From Bacteroidales bacterium (lineage in GTDB: Bacteria > Bacteroidota > Bacteroidia > Bacteroidales > P3): a stretch of 64,000 bases of DNA. Positions 18,369 through 25,402 of this stretch are shown here, in pieces; the first letter of the stretch is position 1, and each line of letters begins with the position of its first letter. The notes under the pieces are model-generated. The model was not told where the DNA came from. It did no database searches and saw nothing but the letters and a program-made list of their open reading frames with translations. A program made the position numbers and the translations under genes. The stretch is taken from assembly GCA_017545365.1 (NCBI GenBank), contig JAFWOP010000067.1, positions 62,001-126,000 on the forward strand, read 5' to 3'.

Positions 18369-19775
18369 TTAATCATCATCACCCAAGGAGATGGCAATAC
18401 CCAGTTTGATGGGGTAGACATCCTTGTCCATGCCAATGTTCAGTGGGACTGTGGGCAGCTGGAGGTAGGCATAGAGGTTGGGCATACCAATGCTCAGGCG
18501 GGCATCGAGGCGGAAGGGATTCATCACTCGGGAAGTGGGTTCCCTGCGCTTGTCTGTGCCTTCGAGGTAGACAACCTTATGCTTCAATCCGGTATGGAAA
18601 TTGTTAAAGTTCAAGCCAGGGATGGCCGCCAAGCCGATGAAGAAGTCGCTGCTGCGCGAAGGTTCCCAGCGCACCACGAGGGGCAGGGTGACATAGCGTG
18701 CCACAAGGCGTGTGGTGGCGTCGCCCTCCTCAGGGATGGAAGAGACGAAGGTGGTTTTCCCTGTCGGGTCGGTGCCTAGGCTCACCCAAGGGTCGACGAA
18801 CTTAAACACGTCGGACGCATACCCCAAGCCTATGCCCAAATGCCAATGATTGTTGACGAAGGGATAGTAGACCGCCTCCAGTTGGTAGGAGGAGAAGGTA
18901 GTGTTCAGCGCATAGCTGCCGTCCATGCGCGAGAGGCCGTTGTAGGGCTTGTCGCCCCAGTTGAGGAAACCCCAGAGGAAGTCGAAGCGAAAGTCGTCGC
19001 TGTAGTTCTGAGTCTGTACTTTTCTATTCGTGAGCGGATTGTAGCCTTCGGAGAGTTTGTCCAATTCATCCAAAGCATCACTCTCTTCAAGGTAATCGTC
19101 GCCCTCGGACATCCAGTTGGAGTTGGCAACGTTGGAATGCTGAATGGTCACCTTGGCCCTATCTTCCTCCACCTTCCACATATTGGTGCCGGCACAATCG
19201 GTCACGTCCATCTTGGCATAGTCGGTAGCTTTGAATATTAAATCGTCCGCAAGGCAGGGGGTGGTTAGTGTCACCGAGGAGAAATCCTCTGCAATGAGCC
19301 GTATGCGGCGGGCACGGATGGTGTCGATGCCTTGCAGCGCACGGACATTCACCTTGCTATAATCCTCAGCATCGACAGTCAGCACGGCTAAGTGGGCAGG
19401 GCACACCACATCTATCTGCGCATAGTCCTCGGTGCGTATCGTGGTGGAGGCATCCATCACCAAATGCAGGCGCATTCTGCCCACGCCAGGGATGGCCTCG
19501 AGAGAGAAATGGTTGTACCTGCCGCGGTTGGACCGATAGCCATAGGTCAAGCCTTTGGGCATGGACGAGGAACTGCTTGTGGGGTCGAAGCATTCAAGAT
19601 ATTCCACGGTATCGTTCACCACCTCAACCTTGCAGTAGCCGGAAAATTTCAACTGGTCAATCTTGGTTGTGAAGTTCAAGCGGTACACCTTCAGGGTGTC
19701 GTCCGCATCGCCATTCGCCGTGGCACTGAATGCCAACATCAGCAGGGCAACTAGGGAAATGATTCTTGTTTTCAT
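18369..19775 (-). CDS. Outer-membrane protein with GIN (DUF2807-like) head and C-terminal barrel
   Basis: A 468-residue protein with a signal peptide (MKTRIISLVALLMLAFSATA). Residues about 90-210 contain repeated short beta units (AEDYSKVNVRAL, AEDFSSVTLTTP, ATDYAKMDVTD) typical of the GIN/DUF2807 right-handed beta-helix head domain. The C-terminal 200 residues have alternating aromatic strands and end with ISLGDDD after a barrel-like section. It lies 25 bp downstream of the anti-sigma gene and likely belongs to the same envelope stress or surface regulon. Confidence 0.75.
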   Translation of the reverse strand: MKTRIISLVALLMLAFSATANGDADDTLKVYRLNFTTKIDQLKFSGYCKVEVVNDTVEYLECFDPTSSSSSMPKGLTYGYRSNRGRYNHFSLEAIPGVGRMRLHLVMDASTTIRTEDYAQIDVVCPAHLAVLTVDAEDYSKVNVRALQGIDTIRARRIRLIAEDFSSVTLTTPCLADDLIFKATDYAKMDVTDCAGTNMWKVEEDRAKVTIQHSNVANSNWMSEGDDYLEESDALDELDKLSEGYNPLTNRKVQTQNYSDDFRFDFLWGFLNWGDKPYNGLSRMDGSYALNTTFSSYQLEAVYYPFVNNHWHLGIGLGYASDVFKFVDPWVSLGTDPTGKTTFVSSIPEEGDATTRLVARYVTLPLVVRWEPSRSSDFFIGLAAIPGLNFNNFHTGLKHKVVYLEGTDKRREPTSRVMNPFRLDARLSIGMPNLYAYLQLPTVPLNIGMDKDVYPIKLGIAISLGDDD

Positions 19776-19800
19776 AGTGTGTATACTTTTATGTTATTCT

Positions 19801-20565
19801 CTAATAATTGATTCGGGTACGTAGTTCGGCACGGGTGTCGGAGTAGGACTGGTAGGCGTAGTCGCGGACGGTGTTGCTGACACGGCTGCGAAAGGCGCGG
19901 AAACGGTCGCCGACCGTAGGCTGGCAGGCCACCGTCACCACCTCCACCTGCGGCTGGCTGGTGGGGAAGATGGTCATTTCGATATACTCAATCACTACGG
20001 TGTCCTCATGCTGAGGGAGTGGCGAGGGACTGGCCTCGGCCAGCAGGGCCGGCTCGTCGTATGTGGGCGTCTCATATTGCGGCAGGGCCTCTATTTGCTC
20101 TTCCTGCGTCGGCGGGATGGTCTCGTCAGGTTGCGAGGGCTTTGTGTTGGCGGAAGGCACGGCTTCGCTCGTCGGTTGCTCCTCTTTCGGCTGTGCCGTG
20201 GGGGTGACGGTTGTCGCCTCCTCGGCAGGTTGGCGCATCTGGGCAACCATACCGGTTGGCTGGGTGGGTTTGCCGTCGGGCCACAGCAGCCACGCACCGC
20301 CCACCAGCACCGCTGCCACACATGCCGCAGCAGCCCAACGCCACAACGGCAGCACCTTCGGCTCGTGGCGCATGAGGCGCTCCTTGTCGGGATAGGGCAG
20401 GGGCGCTTCCTCCAGCTTGAGGGCGGGGTCGTAGAGCGACAACTCCTCCGCCAGGTCGGGGTGCTGGGCGGCAAAGGCCTCCACGGCAGCACGCTCCTCG
20501 GCGGTCAGCTCGCCCTCGCAGTAGCGGTAGAAGTATTCCTCGTAATTATCAGTTGTTATTATCAT
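19801..20565 (-). CDS. Membrane-spanning anti-sigma factor
   Basis: A 254-residue single-pass protein. The N-terminal cytoplasmic part (about 1-85) has the YCEGELTAEERAAVEAFAAQHP motif common in Bacteroidota anti-sigma factors, a helix at about 92-110 (WAAAACVAAVLVGGAWLLW), and a periplasmic tail rich in Pro, Thr and Glu. The gene overlaps the end of the ECF sigma gene by 17 bp, the usual arrangement. It should hold the sigma factor inactive until a periplasmic signal leads to release or proteolysis. Confidence 0.88.
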   Translation of the reverse strand: MIITTDNYEEYFYRYCEGELTAEERAAVEAFAAQHPDLAEELSLYDPALKLEEAPLPYPDKERLMRHEPKVLPLWRWAAAACVAAVLVGGAWLLWPDGKPTQPTGMVAQMRQPAEEATTVTPTAQPKEEQPTSEAVPSANTKPSQPDETIPPTQEEQIEALPQYETPTYDEPALLAEASPSPLPQHEDTVVIEYIEMTIFPTSQPQVEVVTVACQPTVGDRFRAFRSRVSNTVRDYAYQSYSDTRAELRTRINY

Positions 20566-21043
20566 AGCCTAAAGCAATTAATGTTTTCTTTAATGATACG
20601 CGGGCGCGAAAGAGATACACCGACACCTGTTTCTCGGTGAGCGAGAGCATCTCGGCAATCTCCCTACAGCTGTAGCCCTCCACATCCTTGAGCAGCACCG
20701 CCTCGCGCTGCACCTGTGGCAGTCTCATCAACGCCCGATGAAGTGCCTCCTGTATGTCGAACTGCTCGTCGGGCTTCACCACCCGTTCGGGCTCCAGCAG
20801 CGGCAGAGTCTGCTGGTGTACCTGCTCGTGGCGGTGATGGCTCATCAGGCAGTTGTGCACCACGGCGAACAGATACGACCTCCCCTTCTCCACCTCCACC
20901 TGCTCCCTCTTCTCCCACAACGATGCGAAAGCCTCCTGCACAGCGTCCTTCGACAACTCCTCGCCACCGCCGCAGCGTACCGCAAAGCGGTACACATCAT
21001 CGGCCCATAGCCGCACACCATTGTTATATTCTTTTTGCGTCAT
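20549..21043 (-). CDS. ECF-type RNA polymerase sigma-70 factor
   Basis: A 164-residue sigma factor. Region 2 is visible as VYRFAVRCGGGEELSKDAVQEAFASLWEK and SYLFAVVHNCLMSHHR, and region 4 as LMRLPQVQREAVLLKDVEGYSCREIAEMLSLTEKQVSVYLFRARVSLKK with a helix-turn-helix. Extracytoplasmic-function sigma factors direct RNA polymerase to envelope-related promoters. It leads an operon of sigma, anti-sigma and two outer-membrane proteins. Because region 4 and the anti-sigma start overlap, expression is translationally coupled. Confidence 0.93.
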   Translation of the reverse strand: MTQKEYNNGVRLWADDVYRFAVRCGGGEELSKDAVQEAFASLWEKREQVEVEKGRSYLFAVVHNCLMSHHRHEQVHQQTLPLLEPERVVKPDEQFDIQEALHRALMRLPQVQREAVLLKDVEGYSCREIAEMLSLTEKQVSVYLFRARVSLKKTLIALGYDNNN

Positions 21044-21353
21044 TCGCTATATAAACGCGCGAAAGGCAAAAATACTACACCCCCCTATGAAAAAAAATCC
21101 CCGATTTTTATCAAATAACCCACCAGCCAGCTGCTAACTTCCTCATAGCGAAGCCCTGCGAAAACTGTAATCCCACTATTTTTTTTCGTTTTAGCATCTC
21201 TTTACCTTATCTTTTATCTAGCAGACAGAAAAAAGGAGGAGGCAAAAGAGTAGCAAAGGCCGAAGAAAAATAAAAAGTAACGGCCTCCCCGCCCTTAACG
21301 AAGGGGGAGACCGAGAAGTTACAGGCATCATCTTTGCCCGCTTTTTTGCGGAA

Positions 21354-21386
21354 TTGTTGTTGTTTGAGAAAAAAGTTGTATATTTG
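21354..21386 (+). promoter_or_regulatory. Predicted promoter of the structured RNA and/or FISUMP operon
   Basis: A -7 box TATATTTG at 21379-21386 with a TTG at 21354-21356. Transcription would start near 21393, leading into the structured region at 21467-21643. Confidence 0.5.
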
Positions 21387-21466
21387 CAGCGTCAAAAGGA
21401 CAAAATATATCTGTATAATCAATACGTACAATTATGTAGCATACAAAAGAAACTAAAGACATAACA

Positions 21467-21643
21467 TAATAGCGATTCGTGCTATTCTTGAACGTCAAAT
21501 TACCACAAGGCCTTTGTTTTAAGGCTCTACAGTCAAGGATAGGTTGCGAAACGCCGATTGTTTCGGCGTGGGATGACTTGTTAGACTGTAGAGGGCGTGG
21601 TAACCCTGACGTTCAGGCAAGGAAAACGTTCCACGCTTTTTTT
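21467..21643 (+). ncRNA. Structured non-coding RNA, 6S-like rod with central bubble (unassigned)
   Basis: Pairings visible by eye nest into a long rod. TGAACGTCA (21489-21497) pairs with 21607-21615; TTACCAC (21500-21506) with 21597-21603; an unpaired 18-nt 5' side (21507-21524) faces 3 nt; CTCTACAGTC (21525-21534) pairs perfectly with 21584-21593; and an apical hairpin ACGCCGA/TCGGCGT occupies 21551-21569. A small hairpin AATAGC/GCTATT precedes it, and CCACGC followed by seven T at 21637-21643 can form a terminator with GCGTGG at 21595-21600. A rod with a central bubble is the hallmark of 6S RNA, which binds RNA polymerase. The alternative is an attenuator-type leader of the downstream genes. 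Confidence 0.5.
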
Positions 21644-21669
21644 ATGTCCCAACCTAAACAACAACGGCA

Positions 21670-21879
21670 ATGAAAGAACGAATCAAAGTAATTTACAGTC
21701 CTCCCGCCATCAAGGTAGTCGAGTTTGTGGTGGAGATGGGGCTTGGAGTGTCCTCCACACGGTTCCAATTGGAGCTATGGGATGACGACACACCGGGCAG
21801 CCACTCAACCCTATTCGAACGAGACAATTGGGCGGGCGATGGAAACAACACCACTTCGTTTGAGATGGAACGGTGGTAA
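21670..21879 (+). CDS. Small protein of the short leader-ORF type found before surface lipoproteins
   Basis: A 69-residue protein starting at the ATG at 21670. It begins MKERIKVIYSPPAIKVVEFV and has the pattern IYxPPxIKVVEFxVExG followed by SS. Short proteins of this pattern are, from memory, common in Prevotella and Bacteroides before genes for fimbrillin-like or FISUMP lipoproteins; their function is unknown. There is no signal peptide. It follows the structured RNA by 27 bp and precedes the lipoprotein gene by 40 bp. Confidence 0.6.
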   Translation: MKERIKVIYSPPAIKVVEFVVEMGLGVSSTRFQLELWDDDTPGSHSTLFERDNWAGDGNNTTSFEMERW

Positions 21880-21919
21880 AGATGTTAAACTAAAAGGTAA
21901 AAACTAAAAAGTATTAGAC

Positions 21920-23332
21920 ATGACTAAGAGAATACATACAACAATGATAGTTGGCCTGATGGCGGGTATAGTAATGCTGGCAGGCTGCAAGAGAGAGTAC
22001 GGCACTGTTACATTGGGTGCCAATATCGACAATGTCAGGGACGCCAAGGTGTACATCGACGATTTGACCCCCTGCTGGCACAACAACGACCTGATACGGG
22101 TGAACAACCAGACCTGCACTACAAGCGCGGCATTGGGCTCGTCGGCACAGATAACCGATGTGGTGGAGAGCAACCACTACCGCGCCATCTATCCCGCTGA
22201 CATTGTGGGGGATGTGGAAATCTCCAACAGTAGCACCATTGCCGTCACCCTGCCCCGCGAACAGCTGTACGAGGTGGACAGCCGTGGTGACCAGAAGGTG
22301 AAGGTGCCAATGGGAGCCTACTCGTCGAGCGAGTCGCTGACCTTCCACAATCTCTGCTCGCTGATAAAGGTGGTGGTAACCAACCGTATGGAGAGCGATT
22401 TCGACCTCGGGTGCATCACGGTGGAGGCAGGCAGTGCCTACCTGAGCGGACCGGGCAGTGCCACGGTGGAGGGACGGTCAAGCGATGCCGTAGAGCTGAC
22501 GGCATCGTCGTCGGCAAGCCACGAGGTGTCGTTAGTGTTCCCCACCGGGAACCGTCCCACGATAGGCCGTGAGGACAGAGACTCATACGTCTATTACATC
22601 GTTGCACCTGAATTTGTGGAGGACGACGTGACCATAACACTCACTTCTGCCAATGGACATTCTGTGACGTTCGAGAAACGCGCGTCGTTGCGCCACAACC
22701 GCATGGCATTGGTGGGCTTGACAGTGGAACGGTGGGACGAAGTGGGGCCTGTCGACCCGGATTGGGTGGATCTCGGACTTCCTTCCGGCCTGCTATGGGC
22801 TACACGCAACGTGGGTGCCACCTCGCCAGAGGACTACGGCGACTACTTTGCCTGGGGTGAAACCGTGACCAAGAGCGTCTACGCCTGGTACACCTACATC
22901 TACGGAGGAGGTTCTTACTCACTCACCAAGTACTGCAGCATTCCAAGCATGGGCTACAACGGCTTCACCGACAACCTGACCATCCTCCAGCCCGACGACG
23001 ATGCCGCCACAGCAAACTACGGTGGCCGCACCCCCACAAAAGAAGAGTGGCAAGAACTGATGAACAACACCACCAGCTCCTGGACCACACAGAACGGAGT
23101 GAACGGACGACTTTTCATTCGTAACGGCAACAGCCTCTTTCTTCCCGCGGCTGGCTGCCGCCTAGGTAGTTCGCTCAGCGCTGACGGGAGCTCCGGCTAC
23201 TACTGGTCGAGTTCACTCGACGCGAACGGCCCGGACTACGCGTGGTACTTCGGCTTCGGTTCGGGCAGCCAGCGCATGGACTACTACGACCGCTTCCGTG
23301 GGTACGCAGTCCGTGCTGTGCGTCAGAACTGA
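21920..23332 (+). CDS. FISUMP-domain surface lipoprotein with fimbrillin-like N-terminus
   Basis: A 470-residue lipoprotein. The signal ends in the lipobox LAGC (Cys23). Residues about 30-270 resemble fimbrillin-like Ig-type domains. From residue about 280 the FISUMP domain begins with WVDLGLPSGLLWATRNVGA, then DYGDYFAWGET, GRTPTKEEWQEL, SLFLPAAGCRLG, YYWSSSLD and a final RGYAVRAVRQ. FISUMP and related C-type-lectin-like folds are display scaffolds whose last 40 residues vary in other bacteria. A second C-terminal cassette lies just downstream (23409-23624). No reverse transcriptase is in the window. Confidence 0.85.
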   Translation: MTKRIHTTMIVGLMAGIVMLAGCKREYGTVTLGANIDNVRDAKVYIDDLTPCWHNNDLIRVNNQTCTTSAALGSSAQITDVVESNHYRAIYPADIVGDVEISNSSTIAVTLPREQLYEVDSRGDQKVKVPMGAYSSSESLTFHNLCSLIKVVVTNRMESDFDLGCITVEAGSAYLSGPGSATVEGRSSDAVELTASSSASHEVSLVFPTGNRPTIGREDRDSYVYYIVAPEFVEDDVTITLTSANGHSVTFEKRASLRHNRMALVGLTVERWDEVGPVDPDWVDLGLPSGLLWATRNVGATSPEDYGDYFAWGETVTKSVYAWYTYIYGGGSYSLTKYCSIPSMGYNGFTDNLTILQPDDDAATANYGGRTPTKEEWQELMNNTTSSWTTQNGVNGRLFIRNGNSLFLPAAGCRLGSSLSADGSSGYYWSSSLDANGPDYAWYFGFGSGSQRMDYYDRFRGYAVRAVRQN

Positions 23333-23408
23333 CCCTTGCCCCCACGGGCAGAGGAAAAGATGGATGGACACACGACACAACAGCTACACCCTTGCTTAGT
23401 GGGCACAG

Positions 23409-23624
23409 ATGGAGGCTGCCGGTGCGGTGTTCTTGCCTGCAGCGGGCTTCCGCGTGGGCACGGATGCCCGCGATGTGGGCTACTACGGCGACTATTGGTC
23501 GTCCACACCCCTCGATAGGAGCCACGTGTCCCGCATGATGTTCTACAGCAACTACCTCTACGCAACGGTCGGCAACAGTCGCTACGTCGGGTACTCTGTA
23601 CGCCCTGTACGGGATAACAATTAA
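23409..23624 (+). pseudogene. Orphan C-terminal FISUMP cassette
   Basis: The reading frame encodes GAVFLPAAGFRVG, YYGDYWSSTPLD and a final VGYSVRPVRDNN, matching the last 65 residues of the lipoprotein upstream (SLFLPAAGCRLG, YYWSSSLD, RGYAVRAVRQN). It lacks a signal peptide, an N-terminal domain and a plausible start signal, so it is a truncated copy. It may be the 3' end of a deleted paralogue or a silent donor for recombination with the intact gene. Confidence 0.7.
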
Positions 23625-23683
23625 AACATTAAAGTATTAAATCATTGTTGCGGGCGGTCTCCGCCGCCCGTAATAAGCAAAAG

Positions 23684-23717
23684 AGAGTCCCTTCCACCAC
23701 GGCAGGGACTCTTTTTC
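23684..23717 (+). terminator. Rho-independent terminator after the FISUMP region
   Basis: AGAGTCCCT (23684-23692) pairs with AGGGACTCT (23704-23712), followed by a T-run. A GC-rich hairpin CGGGCGG/CCGCCCG lies just before it (about 23651-23670) without a T-run. Confidence 0.75.
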
Positions 23718-23781
23718 TTGTTACTTTTCTTGATGAATGGAAAATAATGTGTAATTTTGCATTGTGAAAAAGTCGGATGAT

Positions 23782-24034
23782 ATGCCTGAGATTAGTCGTT
23801 TTTATGGGATTATTATCAAGATGTTCTTCAAGCCGAAAGAACACGAACCGGCTCATATTCATGCAATCTATTGGATATGTGGGGGTGTTTGACATTAACA
23901 CTTTTGAGATGACTCTTGGTGATCTGCCCGAGAAAGCGCAGCATCTTGTTCAAGAATGGTTGCGCGCTAACGCCAAATCACTTATCGATATGTGGAATAC
24001 ACAACAAATACATAAACTGCCACCTTTAGAATAA
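23782..24034 (+). pseudogene. DUF4160 family protein, frameshifted
   Basis: From the ATG at 23782 the frame reads MPEISRFYGIIIKMFFKPKE and then AHIHAIYW, the conserved start of DUF4160 proteins, but it stops shortly after. The remaining conserved part, YVGVFDINTFEMTLGDLPEK and LIDMWNTQQIHKLPPLE, is in another frame ending at 24034. Removing one T from TATTGG at about 23869-23873 would restore AHIHAIYGYVGVFDINTFEM, so a single-base insertion explains the break. The end overlaps the DUF2442 start (TAATG), as in intact pairs. It is a real frameshift or a sequencing error. Confidence 0.8.
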
Positions 24035-24330
24035 TGGATACTCTTCCTCGCATAAAAGGCATTGAGACTTTGCCTAATTATCGACTCTCGGTTGTGTTTG
24101 ACGACGGGAAGGAGGTGGTGTACGATGTGGGTGAGGATATTGAGCAGGTTGATGAGTTTCGTATGCTGAAACAGATTCCCCATCTTTGGGAGCAGGCACG
24201 GGTGGATAGCAGCCGTACCTGTGTATATTGGAACGACCGCATAGACCTGCCTTCCGACACATTGTATGAGTATGGTGTGCCTCAATATGTCCTCAAAGAT
24301 GGGGCATTGCCTCACGTTGCAGAGGAGTGA
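24034..24330 (+). CDS. DUF2442 family protein
   Basis: A 98-residue soluble protein, MDTLPRIKGIETLPNYRLSV followed by FDDGKEVVYDVGEDI. This is the DUF2442 pattern. DUF2442 and DUF4160 genes are frequently adjacent, and the pair has been suggested to act like a toxin-antitoxin module, though the mechanism is not established. The start codon overlaps the last base of the DUF4160 stop codon. With the partner frameshifted, the pair may be non-functional. Confidence 0.85.
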   Translation: MDTLPRIKGIETLPNYRLSVVFDDGKEVVYDVGEDIEQVDEFRMLKQIPHLWEQARVDSSRTCVYWNDRIDLPSDTLYEYGVPQYVLKDGALPHVAEE

Positions 24331-24375
24331 TTGGGTGCTGGCAGATAGCAAGTCCACCACGGCAAGTAAAAATAG

Positions 24376-24409
24376 GAGAGCCCTTGCCTCTGCGGCAGAG
24401 ACTCTTTTT
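24376..24409 (+). terminator. Probable terminator after the DUF2442 gene
   Basis: Nested stems GAG/CTC and CTCTG/CAGAG (24388-24392 with 24396-24400) followed by five T at 24405-24409. The sequence is related to the terminator at 23684-23717 (both contain CGGCAG and GACTCTTTTT). Confidence 0.5.
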
Positions 24410-24417
24410 ATCTTCCA

Positions 24418-24472
24418 GATTCCATTGCACATACTGTGACTTAACATTTTGCTAATAACATTTTGTTAAGTC
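24418..24472. repeat. 55-bp direct repeat, left copy
   Basis: Matches 27119-27173 over its full length with about nine mismatches (shared GATTCCATTGCA, CTTAACATTTTG, TAATAACAT, TTGTTA and GTC). It contains inverted arms GACTTAACA and TGTTAAGTC. The two copies flank the toxin-antitoxin and ATPase segment. Confidence 0.7.
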
Positions 24473-24476
24473 AACT

Positions 24477-24556
24477 TGCAAAAAGTTGCAGAAACACCCA
24501 TAAAATACTTGCAAAAAGTTGCAATAATAGCACAGAACAACCTGCAAAAAGTTGCA
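24477..24556. repeat. Three phased 14-bp dyads, 33 bp apart
   Basis: TGCAAAAAGTTGCA occurs identically at 24477-24490, 24510-24523 and 24543-24556, exactly 33 bp apart, with unrelated sequence between. Each is a dyad TGCAA-N4-TTGCA. It lies in the gap between the convergent DUF2442 and YafQ genes. Read on the minus strand it would encode an 11-residue repeat containing CNFLQV, but that frame overlaps the toxin gene and lacks gene-like features. Confidence 0.8.
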
Positions 24557-24636
24557 AAACCTCTCCCCATATATAGCAGCAATCCTCTGTCGAGAATCCC
24601 GACAGAGGTAGAGATAAAAGAGGCTTAAATCCTCAA

Positions 24637-24909
24637 TCAAAACAAATCGGCATGGCTGCCGGTGCCTGTGAAGAGTAGCGTTAGTTCGGTGTCGTTCTGC
24701 TCCCATAGCATTAGCCAGTCGCCTTTGAGGTGGCATTCCCATGTCCCCTCATGGTTGCCCGAAAGCTTATGCGGACGGTACTCCTTTGGCAATGCGCCGT
24801 CGGCCTCAAGTAAACGGATAGCCGTCTTCAGGAGTTCCATATTATATCCACGCTTGCGGCATCGCTCAACGTCGCGACGAAAAGTCTTAGTCATTCGAAT
24901 GGTGTACAT
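24637..24909 (-). CDS. YafQ/RelE-family toxin of a type II toxin-antitoxin pair
   Basis: A 90-residue protein from the ATG at 24909 (MYTIRMTKTFRRDVERCRKR). Features of YafQ mRNA interferases are present: ALPKEYRPHKLSGNHEGTWECHL, GDWLMLWEQ and the catalytic histidine in TGTGSHADLF at the C-terminus. YafQ cuts mRNA on the ribosome. The start codon is 2 bp after the antitoxin stop, so translation is coupled. Confidence 0.9.
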   Translation of the reverse strand: MYTIRMTKTFRRDVERCRKRGYNMELLKTAIRLLEADGALPKEYRPHKLSGNHEGTWECHLKGDWLMLWEQNDTELTLLFTGTGSHADLF

Positions 24910-24911
24910 AC

Positions 24912-25115
24912 TCAAATGCCTAAAGACTGGAACATGTCGCTCGACGAGTCGAAAGTCTCCACACGGCCAGCGCGAATGTCTTCCTGCGAGAGTTGGTAAC
25001 TGCCTTTGCCTGTGGGTTGCTCTGTGATGTGGAAGATGTCTAATGAGCGGAGCATCTCCACAATGCTGCGGGCTGTCTTGTTGCGCCCATCGTAATGCAA
25101 TGTCAATGTCGCCAT
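24912..25115 (-). CDS. Antitoxin partner of the YafQ-type toxin
   Basis: A 67-residue protein, MATLTLHYDGRNKTARSIVE, with a short N-terminal beta strand and helix as in RelB/DinJ-like antitoxins and a C-terminal tail for toxin binding (ending FDSSSDMFQSLGI). It precedes the toxin on the same strand, the usual order, and would repress its own promoter. Family assignment rests mainly on size and position. Confidence 0.75.
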   Translation of the reverse strand: MATLTLHYDGRNKTARSIVEMLRSLDIFHITEQPTGKGSYQLSQEDIRAGRVETFDSSSDMFQSLGI

Positions 25116-25198
25116 AATCAGTAATTTTTTTTCAATAACGTGACGTTTTCGTTTTTATTGCCCAGCCACCATAATAATTTCTGTGTAGAAATACTTTG

Positions 25199-25379
25199 GG
25201 TGGGTGCTATTAATTCGTTTTCAATGTCGCGTCTCTACGAGACGCTGTTTGGCTACATCTTGACTATCACCGCACTGCGCAATGTGCGATGTTGCTCCCA
25301 TTCGGTCGCAACACCGTACATTGCTTGTACGGTGTTATTAATAGTCTCACTTCTTCGAGGTGATTAATAGAAGTCCCCT
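25199..25379. repeat. Diverged inverted repeat, left arm (flanks the ATPase gene)
   Basis: Contains CTATTAA, CGTTTTCAATGTCGC, CGAGACGC, TTGACTATCACCGCACTG, GTGTTATTAAT and AATAGAAGTCCCC in order. The reverse complement of 26912-27108 carries the same blocks in the same order (CTATTAA, CGTTTTCATTGTCGC, CGAGACGC, TTGACTATCACCGCACTG, GTGTTATTAAT, ATAGAAGCCCCC). No gene is seen in 25116-25402. Confidence 0.75.
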
Positions 25380-25402
25380 AATGTCAGTGTTTTCCACAAG
25401 GA

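Noticed and set aside
21207..21431. 74-residue minus-strand ORF upstream of the sigma gene
   Set aside because: It crosses the promoter of the structured RNA, is of low complexity and has no ribosome-binding context.
22750..23624. Diversity-generating retroelement
   Set aside because: The variable-looking FISUMP ends would suit one, but no reverse transcriptase, accessory gene or template repeat is present in the window.
24452..24742. Minus-strand ORF with an 11-residue repeat containing CNFLQV
   Set aside because: It overlaps the YafQ toxin gene in another frame and the repeat is explained by the 33-bp phased dyads.
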